From: Botryosphaeria dothidea
Lineage: Eukaryota; Ascomycota; Dothideomycetes; Botryosphaeriales; Botryosphaeriaceae
DNA length: 64,000 nucleotides
Assembly: GCA_011503125.2 (NCBI GenBank)
Contig: WWBZ02000016.1
Span: 2,666,001-2,730,000, forward strand
Direction of reading: 5' to 3'
This document shows positions 55,846-64,000 of this stretch, one piece after another (within the stretch, counting starts at the first letter, position 1; each line of letters opens with the position of its first letter). The position numbers and the translations under genes were made by a program. Below the pieces are notes generated by a model, which was not told where the DNA came from, did no database searches, and saw only the letters and a list, made by a program, of their open reading frames with translations.

Positions 55846-56751
55846 CTAGCGGAACAGACGGCTGACCATGTTGCTCGCGATGCTCTTGGCAATGCCGCCG
55901 GAGTATAGGGCATTGCCGGCGAAGTTGGTGGCTTGACTGAACTTGTCGCAACGGGAGAAAGCGAGGGTGTTGGTAATAGTGAGGACTAGGGCGATAACTG
56001 CGGGCACATAAGGGTTAGCTAGGAGTTCAAGAATACCTAATCCAACGATATGGCTTTCGATCTCAGGCAGCCTTCCTCCCGTTCCCGTCTCCGTCCGCAA
56101 GACCAGCACTCACCAACCAGGGTCAACCAGATGAACTCGAACTTGATGATGGCGACGATGGCGAGGGCGATCCAGATGGCGGGCTGGACGTAGAGGCTCA
56201 GCCAGAAGAAGCGCTTGTCGGTGGCACTGATCTGGCGCGTATCCGGGTCGGCGCTCTCGAAGACCCAGCGGCCGTCGCCGGTACTGGTGTCGACCTCATT
56301 CCACCAGCGCAGGCCAACCAGGCGGCGCCCGGCAATATTCTTGAGGTAATAGAAGTCGGCGGCGAGGAGGACGATGGTTACGATGAAGATCATGACGCTT
56401 TGTAGAGAAGGCGATTGTTAGCTGCAGTTTGCTGTGCGTGAGTTTGAGGGCTGCGTGTGAGCGACCGTCGGGGAGGCCTGAAGGCCGTGATGTGCGCGGC
56501 AGGGCAGAGTCGGGACGAGGTTCGTGGGGATTCGCGGAGGAATGGACTGGGCGGTCTTACAAGTTGTCGGTGAACCACATGCCCAGGATGTAGACCAGCG
56601 GGCTTGCTAGGAGGTGTTAGTTTGCTGAAGCCTGCTGGGGAGAATTGGGAAGCTTGCCGATGCGGAAAGCGAGGAAGGAGAGCAGGGTGATGGGGTGGCT
56701 GCTGAGGCGCCAGTTAAGTTCGCCCTGCTGCAGGCTGCCTTGGCTGTCCAT
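55846..56751 (-). CDS. TVP23: Golgi membrane protein Tvp23 (191 aa)
   Basis: Four exons: 56751-56658, 56606-56561, 56397-56114 and 55997-55846; introns 51, 163 and 116 nt. The protein reads [99 protein letters not shown] and [14 protein letters not shown], then a short tail. The ~190-aa length, four membrane segments and the [14 protein letters not shown] block identify Tvp23, a late-Golgi vesicle protein acting with Yip family proteins in retrograde transport. Intron 1 begins GC (GCAAGC) and ends TAG: no GT exists in the required interval, so this is a GC-AG intron. The gene is divergent from the CitE-like gene, start codons 273 bp apart. Confidence 0.92.
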
Positions 56752-57024
56752 GGCTGGGTGGTGGGCGTGTAGAATGGAGTATTTGGTTTGGTGGTGTTGA
56801 CTGCGACGGGTGAAGCTACCACCTTGCGCGTTCGCCGCGAGTCGTCACCGGCGTTTCACGTCGGCGTTTCAGCTCGGTGCCGCCGATACGAGCCGCGGGC
56901 CCTACTAGTGACGTACGCGGGGAAAGCTCCATGCCCGAGGTGAACGCTCGCTCCCTTCTTCTTTCACCTTCAATTGCTCTCACGCTCTCTTCAAATCGTC
57001 TCCGAGCATCAATTCTTGCCCATC

Positions 57025-58119
57025 ATGGCGGCACCAATCATCCGCCGCGCACTTCTCTATGGTACCCCGGCATTTCCCAGCTCCCTCAGCCAGGCCCTGC
57101 TAACAAGTAGACCCTGAAAGTGCCTGGCTCATCCAAAAAGATGCTCGACAAGTCGCGCGGCATCGCCAGTGTCGACACTGTCGCATACGACCTCGAGGAC
57201 TCCGTAACCCCTGGCAAGAAAGCCGAAGCTCGCGCGAACTTGCGCCAATTGCTTGAGCAACCGCGCGTAGCAGGAATCCGCGAGCAAGCCGTGCGCATCA
57301 ACTCAGTCGACAGTGGCTACGCCCTGGATGATCTGACTGAAATGGTACTGAGCCCTTTCATTTTCATGAATCCCCTCAAGAACCAATCGTGACTGTTTTT
57401 CTCTCCACCAACAGCTCAAAGCCCCCAACCTCGACGCCCTCGTTATCCCCAAAGTGAATTCCGCATCCGACCTCCACTTCGTCACAGACGTAATCAGGCA
57501 CGCCCTCCCTCAACGACACTCATCAACGCCTCCCTCTCAAAATCAAGAGCAACCCCTCCGCCTCATCGCTCTCATCGAATCCGCAAAAGCCCTCGTCGAC
57601 CTGCCCTCCATCTGTAGATCGACGCCCTATCTCTCCGGCCTCATCTTCGCCGCCGAAGACTTCGCTCTCGACCTCTCGCTCACCCGGACTCCCTCCCTTC
57701 GCGAATTCCTCTATGCCCGATCCGCCATCGTCACGGCTGCCCGCGCGCATAACCTGCCGTCGGCCATCGATCTCGTGTGTACGTCTTTCCGCGGCGAGGA
57801 GGGGCAGAGGGCGCTCGAGGAGGAGTGCTCCGATGGGAAGAAGCTGGGCTTTAACGGGAAGCAATTGATCCATCCGAGCCAGGTGGAGGTGGCGCAGCGA
57901 GCATTTGCGCCGGGTGAGGATGAGGCGGAGTGGGCTGTCAGAGTGGTTGTTGCGGACAAGAAGGCGAACAGGGCTGGGAGGGGCGCGTGGACGCTCGATG
58001 GGAAAATGATTGATGTGCCTGTGGTTGGGAAGGCGAAGGCTATCGTGAGGAAAGCTGAGTTGTGTGGGATTGATGTTGAAGCTTTGAGGGAGAAGTGGAA
58101 AGGGCAGGAGCCGGAGTGA
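57025..58119 (+). CDS. citrate lyase beta-subunit-like protein (CitE/CLYBL family, 321 aa)
   Basis: Three exons: 57025-57061, 57121-57344 and 57415-58119; introns 59 and 70 nt. The sequence runs RRALLYVPGSSKKMLDKS, DTVAYDLEDSVTPGKKAEAR (DLEDSV, metal/CoA site), AVRINSVDSG (Arg), LDALVIPKVN, LIALIESAKAL (metal Glu), GLIFAAEDFALDL (metal Asp) and LGFNGKQLIHPSQVEV. These are the hallmarks of the HpcH/HpaI TIM-barrel group, CitE/CLYBL branch. Mitochondrial CLYBL cleaves citramalyl-CoA, linked to itaconate/C5 degradation; fungal single-subunit forms may be similar (inference). The C-terminal ~70 residues are the usual lid region. The start exon is short; acceptor GAAAG gives the required VPGSS. 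Confidence 0.9.
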
Positions 58120-59021
58120 AATACCAATAGCTGATTGAAGATAGCCGGAAATTTTTATGAAGGTTTTCGCAACGCAGTACGGTTATGGAAGTATCCCCAT
58201 ATTATGGATTGCCTCTGGCCACGACAGAAATTCAGCTTGTCATGGTGTATTGATGGGAGTGTAGGAGATGATGTTGGGAGGCACTCTTTCCGGTGCGGCG
58301 CAGCTCATTCGCGGCACGGTTAAGGTAACAGCAGACATCGGCTCCTGTTCATACGAAGAAACATGCCGGGGCCCCAACCAGACCGCTTCACAGAATGCCC
58401 CGCCTCGCTTGGCGCACCTCTGCCTTTTCAGATGTCGCAGCGGAGGAAGTTGGTGATCGGAATTTATTTGGTGTGTGGCTAAAGCTATACACGGAGTCGT
58501 ACTGCAACCCAAAATTAGCGCCGAATACGAGATTCCCACCAACGGACAGGGCAGGCGAAGATCTCATCAATGCTTCTAGGAGATGTCAAAGACGGGTTAG
58601 TCGTTGGGTACGCAATACAGTTGCACCTCAATGAATGCTTCCACTCTCCGTGAGGTTACTTTTGTTGAATTTTAGCCATGCTACCCATTAAAGACGTACA
58701 GCAAACCCAAAATCGCATATATGTAGAACTGCTCGATAAATCATGGAAGAATCTGCCCGTACATGAATCCTGAGCGGACAAAACGCGGTGGTTTATGCCA
58801 TTATCACGGTCCAGTCCTGCTCAAACATTTTGAATCAGCACATGTCAACAAAACACGAACAGATGTTATGGAGAAACTCACCGTCAAGCAATTGTCCTAC
58901 ACCATTCCTATCGTACCACCTAGCCCCTCCTGAACATTGGGTTGGCATCCATCAACGACGAGTGCCACGCCCCACCAGCCTCCTCTGTCACCACCACCAC
59001 CATCAACATCGCCATCCCGCT
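58120..59021. other. convergent 3' spacer, 0.9 kb
   Basis: This lies between the CitE-like and MYND genes. Nothing recognised; open frames there are shadows or short. Confidence 0.5.
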
Positions 59022-59658
59022 CTATCCACCCGGCCCGATCCCATACACCTGCTCCACAAAGATGCGCATCTGCATCACCATCATCGGATCCCCATACCGC
59101 TCATTGAAGTCCCCCTTCTCCGGCGCGAAGCACAGCGAAGACCAGCCCTCCGGCTCCTCCGTGCCCAACCGGACACAGGCCCCTCTCTTCTCGGGCGACC
59201 ACCAGGGCGGCAGAAACCCCTCGCAGCTCTCGACGCGGTCCAGGAAAACGCGGAAAGCGGGTTCGCTGGTGGGCTCGCCAGCGAAGACGGAGCCGCCGGC
59301 GTTGAGGCGGGAGAACTTGTAGTCGTCAAGGTGCAGGCGGAAGGCGTCGATGAGCAGCTTGTACACGTCTTCTTCGGGGCGGTTGTGCAGCCAGGCGCGC
59401 TCTTGCAGCTGGGTGAATGGCTGGGCGACGGAGACGGCGAGGTTCTTGAGGAGGAGGAGGGAGAGCGGCAGACGAAGATGACGGATCTCTGTTGGCTCCG
59501 TCGCCTGCGTTGATGGCGATTTTGAAGGCGCAGACCTTCTTGTGCGTCTCCCACTGGGCCTTCTGGTAGTCGCGCGAGCAGTAGTGTTCGGAGGTGCATT
59601 TGGCGCAACGCCTGAGACGCTCCCGGGTCTTGCCGCAGTTTCCGCAGGTGTGTACCAT
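59022..59658 (-). CDS. MYND zinc-finger protein, frame disrupted in this sequence
   Basis: The start frame (from 59658) encodes a full MYND finger: CGNCGKTRERLRRCAKC, HYCSRDYQKAQWETHKKVC, the C-x2-C...C-x2-C...C-x3-C...H-x3-C set. The rest of the protein lies in the +1 frame: KNLAVSVAQPFTQLQ, AWLHNRPEEDVYKLLIDAFRL, GFLPPWWSPEKRGACV, GWSSLCFAPEKGDFNERYG, FVEQVYGIGPGG. This C-terminal half is a conserved companion of MYND fingers in filamentous fungi. The switch must occur between about 59540 and 59440, near a CTC-rich tract. No GT-AG intron of usable length (3n+1) fits; a GC-AG intron of 64 nt would fit the frame but its donor is poor. So either a one-base indel (real or sequencing) or unusual splicing. 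Function unknown; MYND fingers bind proline-rich partners. Confidence 0.7.
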
Positions 59659-61272
59659 TGTGTCTGGTGTTATGGAGGAGATCGGTTGATGGAAGGTGAT
59701 TTTTGAATTGATGAAAGGTAGAAGAAACGATGATCTCGTTGGGTAGGGTTGGGGAAGATATTTACCTGCGTTTGCAAACGACCGACTGATGATAGCTGCG
59801 GGAAATAAAAGGCACTTCTACGGGAGGGGACAGGCATCAAGCTGCGGGGAGAGACATCTAATTGGACCTGCACCAGGAAGGCAAGCCGCATACAACCGTT
59901 AGCACGGACGGAGGGACACTGCAGCAGACTGTTATCATTGGACGTACAATCGAACCAGGCTAGCGGATCTAAACCATCCGTTCACCTTGACCGCTAAACC
60001 TGACAGTCAGATACAGTGTAGGCAAACTTGGATACGCATCACTTACCTTTTCCCAATCCTGGCTGTTCTAAGTTTCTTAGTGAGACCCGATTACAGGCCG
60101 AAGCCTTAAATTAGAAAAGAGTCGCAAAGAAAAGCAGACATTGAAAAGAGGTAGCTTGGTCAAGATCAGGGTCATTAAACACCAAATTTAAGAAGTATGA
60201 ATGTGGAGAACGTGTCTTTTTTGATTTGGTGGGAGAAGCATCGTCAATCTACCAACAACACACGGAAGAGACAAGACTCCCAAAAAGAAGGAAGTCAAAG
60301 GTAGCTAACTCGCGCACCTTCCGTCCACACACGCTTGGTCTGTCGACCAAGTTGCAACAAAAGGAAAGAACAAAGGAAGAAAAGAAGATGCGGATTCCAC
60401 TTTACTCCATCTTTCTCGCGGGCGCCTGTCGACAGAGAGTATGCCAAACTTGACGCCATTTCCCGTGCAAGCAGGGACAAAAATCAGGTAATAAAAGACA
60501 TTACAAGTCGCCCGGCGTCCTGTACGTACGCTCTGCGCTCTCTTTTGGGTGAAGATTTTGGAATGAAAAGAAGATCGGAATGTAACAGGAGGTCCAGTCT
60601 CGTCGTGATTCGGAATCAAAAAGCAGGAAGAAAAGAAACGCAAATGAGAAAACAGCTAAACAATGACCAGAAGCAGAGCGAGAGTGATATCAAACGAATG
60701 CCAAACGATGGAAGGAGTTCGCCCATGTAATTTCCACCGCAACCTCAGCCAACCGAAGCACCACCATATCCACAGGTTGCAAAACAGAACCAAAACCAAA
60801 CCAGAAATGAAATGGGAAAACCCGAAAGACGAACAGAACAGAAGAGGAATGCAGGGTATGCATGTGATGCAGGATGGTATCAGTAAACCATTGCAAAAAA
60901 TTGGGAAAAAGGAAATCGAGCGGCAAATCTTGAGTGTGCTAAGACACTAGCAAGAAGAGAACAACAGTCGCGGAGTTATTCAACGTCGAGGAATCGTCGC
61001 TGATAGAATGAAAACCGTAAAGCTTTTGAAATGAACCAATTCTGAATCACCGTGAAGGCTGTATGAAGCTGGCGGTAGATAAAGGGTCACTCGTGAAGAT
61101 GGCACATTATCATCCCCACCAAGGTAGCTTCATGCCGACGAGTGCAGAAAGTGGTCAGGGCAGGGCCGAGACCATGGTAATGAATAGCCTATCGGTGCCT
61201 GAGACGGCGAATGTACAGAGGTGGATTAGGTGATCGAGGCTCGAGCGTAAATTAGGAAGGAGACGCGTCCAT
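59659..61272. other. intergenic region, 1.6 kb
   Basis: This is the promoter of the MYND gene and the 3' side of the Sel1-repeat gene. The part 60100-60960 is purine-rich on the plus strand (C/T-rich on minus, the direction of both neighbours), as in fungal promoters or leaders. No gene seen. Confidence 0.45.
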
Positions 61273-63522
61273 CTACGCAATGGACTTCTTGCGGCTGAAG
61301 AGCGCACGGGTACGGGACTTGTCGCGGGCCTTCTTGTCGGATTCCTTCTTGGTCGAGCGGCCCCTACGGTCATCGTCGGCGTCGTCGTCCTTGTACTTGT
61401 CCTTGTGAATCCTAAACATTTTGAGTCAGCACTTGCCAGTAAGCTTAGATATCCTTCAAACTTACCAGCTGTTGCCCGCGACGCTCACGCCCTTTGCCTC
61501 GGCCATCCGGTAGAACTTCGCAGATTTCTTCAAATCTTTTTTGCAGCCAATACCCTCGTGGTAACAGAAGCCGGCCTCAGCCAGGGCATCGCCGTCACCC
61601 CAGTTGCCTGCAATTTCAAAACAACGAAGCGCAAGACCCTTGTCCTGTTGAATACCCCAGCCGTTCATGTAGCTTACACCGAGTTCGTACACGCTCACAG
61701 CAAATTGAGCCTTGTGAGTCCTCCGCTCAACCACGTCAGGACCAGGCTTGCCCTTGGTGACAAGATCCTCGTCATCCGCAACTTCCAATTGAGCAGCATC
61801 CACAGCCTTACGCAACCACTTTACACCCTCAGCCGGGTTGGGACGCATTCCCCAACCATGACGGCAGGCCAGAGCGTACAACAGCATGGCCGTCGGGATT
61901 TCTGCCTTCGCAGCCAAACGCCAGTGGTAGGTAGCCTTCTGTACCTCACCCTTCTCGTGGAATTCAATGCCCTTGTCCAAATGCATTTCCGGGGTCATAT
62001 CGGCGATGCGGGATGTAGCCGTGACGCTGGTCGCAGCACCTGAAGACGAAGGACGCGACCGATGGGGTTTGATCGTGCTGTTGCTAGATACTGCAGAAGG
62101 CGACGAAGAGCGTGGGACGTCGAAAGACTTTGGTTTGTCATAGTACCTCTCCGAATTGGCTGTCTTCGGAGGAGACGGGGGCGACGGGGGCCGTTCGCCA
62201 TTCCGCGATGGGGGTGCACCGTCCTCCCACCTAATCTGTTGGTTCATGAAGTCCTGTGCACAAATGGATTCCCGGTCCAACGTCCTTCCGCGCGGCAAGG
62301 CGTATTTAGCATAGATGTAGGACGGAGCGGGGCCATCTGCGCCTGCGTTCATGTAGTCATCACTGGCCATGCTAATAGGGGTGTGAACTTGTTCGTGCGC
62401 GTAGGACGGCAATTGGTGGCCGTCATATTCCTGGCGCGAGGGCGCTCTTTGCGAGCCCTCTCCTGAAGCCTGTCTCGACGGGGTCCTTGCTCTTTCGAAC
62501 GAGGGCCTGTGGTCCAACGATGGTCGCAAATCAGACGTCGAAGGACGTGCGTCAAGCGAAGGCCTCGGTCTCGAAAAGTTGAAAGCGGGCTTGGGTAATC
62601 TTTGGCTGTTGTAGGAGCATTCCGAAGATATCGAAGGCGACCGAGGAACGGAAGTCGGGTACGGCGAAGCGGGAGAATGAGATCGCGAGTAGCTTGTGTT
62701 AGAAGAAAGCTGCCGGGGAGGAAGAGAATCGAAGGATCCGCCCAGAGACATGTTCTCAACATCATCTGCGCTATCGTTACGAACCGACCGAATGCTGGGC
62801 GACATAATCCGGGGAGAGCGTGCGGGACCGGGCGACCTAGGAGGCATCAAGCCTCTGCCATCCGACCTCGTCGATGTGCTCGATTCCATTGTAAGCGTCC
62901 TTTGCGGGCGAGTAGAGGGAATGCTCTGCGCAGGTCCATATCTGGTTCCTGGAGTGTTAGGTGTCGCCTCTTCTACGCGAGTCTCAACCGGAGGATCAAT
63001 TGGCTCCGGCGATGCAGCGCGGGGGATGTTGAAGTAGTCCTGGGGCTCGTGAGCAGTAGGCGGGGTATGATCTTCCTCGCCCAGCGGCGAGAGCTTGGGG
63101 TCGTATTGCGAGATGGGACCGCCGAAGTCGTCCGAAATAGTCGGGTGCTGCGACATGGGCCGGTTGATAGGAGTGATTTCCTTCGCGCTTTGCGGCGTGT
63201 GATCCTCCTCCGGCGACCGTCCATCAGATCTATCGCGCTCCGCAGAGCGAGAGCGGAAGTAACCCTGCTGCCGCTGTTTGCCAAATTCGTTCTGGATGGT
63301 CAGAGGCGGCAGTCGGCTAATGCGGCGGCCATTTTTCTGTTCCTCGAATCTTTTCGCCAGCAAGCGCGATTGCATGGCAAACGCATCGAGCGGCGAAAGG
63401 GCGGGCGGGACTTCGCCGGTGCGCGGCGACGGCAGGTCACCAAGGAAATGGTTGGGACGCGACCTGTTCGACTCTTGCGAGCCGGGCCGGAGGTCCAGAT
63501 CGTCAGGGCGATTGGAAGCCAT
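61273..63522 (-). CDS. Sel1-repeat protein of the Nif1/Dsf2 type (731 aa)
   Basis: Exons 63522-61466 and 61411-61273; 54-nt intron (GTAAGT...TTTAG) located in the last ~45 codons. The first ~500 residues are disordered, Ser/Pro/Arg-rich (SRSHSPASPYP, RPSLDARPSTSDLRPSLDHRPS). From about residue 530 there are Sel1-like helical repeats: MHLDKGIEFHEKGEVQKATYHW, AMLLYALACRHGWG, PAEGVKWLRKA, QFAVSVYELGVSYMNGWGIQQDKGLAL, ALAEAGFCYHEGIGCKKDL and KFYRMAEAKG. The basic C-terminus from exon 2 (STKKESDKKARDKSRTRALFSRKKS) ends the protein. This layout matches fungal Sel1-repeat proteins related to S. pombe Nif1 (a mitotic inhibitor acting on Nim1 kinase) and yeast Dsf2/Skt5-like proteins. A signalling scaffold role at the cell cortex is inferred. 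Confidence 0.82.
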
Positions 63523-64000
63523 TGCGACACGGGTGGCTGGTGAGAGATGGGAGGCAGAGTCGGGAAGCGGCTCAGCGCGGCCAAAGAGCGTCGGCGACAG
63601 AGGTTGTGGTGGTGAGGGCGAGCATGCGACTTGTGCGACGCGGGCGTAGGAAAAAGCGCAGCGACACTAGTCGTTACGTGGGCGCAGGCTCCGGAACGGT
63701 GATGTGCGAGGGCGCGTTGAGCATAGGTGTCTCGTGAAAGAGGCTGAGCAGCTGGTGGCGATAGGATTGCGCGGGTCGAGCTTCGTCTTGGTAGTTTCAG
63801 GGATGCGTTGTGTTGGAGATGGCGCAACACATCAAGCTCACACCGATTGCAAGGAAGGACAGAGGGTGGGAGGCAATGGTGTGGTGAGACACGCGCGTCT
63901 AGGCCATCAGCACGGCGATCGCTCACAGCAGCCGGAGTGCGGGTGGGAGAAAGCGTGGAGGGCTTCGATGGAAATACGAGTTGCAATAGGAGGGGCTTGG
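63523..64000. other. upstream region of the Sel1-repeat gene
   Basis: This 478-bp region extends to the right edge. A long out-of-frame reading frame (63300-63986, minus) overlaps the start and contains upstream ATGs that could act as uORFs if transcribed. No other gene seen. Confidence 0.4.

Noticed and set aside
1..64000. CRISPR arrays, rRNA, intact transposons, telomeric repeats, secondary-metabolite backbone genes
   Set aside because: I looked for spaced direct repeats, transposase or reverse-transcriptase motifs, TTAGGG arrays and PKS/NRPS motifs and saw none.

Overview
The window reads as nuclear DNA of a filamentous ascomycete (Pezizomycotina, most likely a Dothideomycete). Genes are monocistronic, lie on both strands, and carry short GT-AG introns (mostly 49-96 nt) with recognisable branch sites such as CTAAC or TACTAAT. 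The protein families are typical of filamentous fungi: a Frizzled/Smoothened-like GPCR, a DUF3807 protein, Cgr1, Tvp23, Rrn3 and a Sel1-repeat protein of the Nif1/Dsf2 type. All exon structures below were worked out by hand from frame, splice sites and family knowledge. No transcript evidence was available.

Layout. 0-10 kb: 3' end of RRN3, a small conserved hypothetical protein, a large STE20/GCK-type kinase (1268 aa) and a PPR-like mitochondrial protein. 10-25 kb: a secreted L-amino-acid oxidase facing a Cdc1/Ted1-type ER phosphoesterase, then a DUF3807 protein divergent from a FAS1 secretory protein, a metallo-beta-lactamase-fold protein, a PWI/SR-rich splicing factor, and a 727-aa protein with six 15-residue repeats at its N-terminus. 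25-31 kb: a 2.5-kb stretch without genes, one lineage-specific hypothetical ORF, and another gene-free stretch. 31-41 kb: peroxisomal membrane protein 4, a mitochondrial ornithine carrier (Ort1/ARG-13 type) divergent from CGR1, a DHA1-type MFS transporter, a small secreted cysteine-rich protein, and an ANCHR-like abscission-checkpoint protein. 41-49.6 kb: an 8.7-kb gene desert. 49.6-64 kb: the Frizzled-like receptor, a D-2-hydroxyacid dehydrogenase with two unusually long introns, TVP23 (with a GC-AG intron) divergent from a CitE/CLYBL lyase, a MYND zinc-finger gene that is frame-disrupted in this sequence, and a Sel1-repeat protein.

The genes form no obvious metabolic cluster. Most are housekeeping: rRNA synthesis and processing (RRN3, CGR1), mRNA splicing (PWI/SR protein), mitochondrial function (PPR, ornithine carrier, CitE-like), secretory pathway (Cdc1-like, Tvp23) and peroxisome (Pmp4-like). 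Environment-facing genes are the L-amino-acid oxidase, FAS1 protein, MFS transporter, small secreted protein and Frizzled-like receptor. I found no tRNA, rRNA, CRISPR or intact transposon. The most interesting signals are protein-level repeats kept despite silent divergence, non-standard introns, a 3n intron splitting the kinase catalytic loop, a bipartite MIM1 arrangement in the ANCHR homologue, and the large empty region upstream of the receptor.
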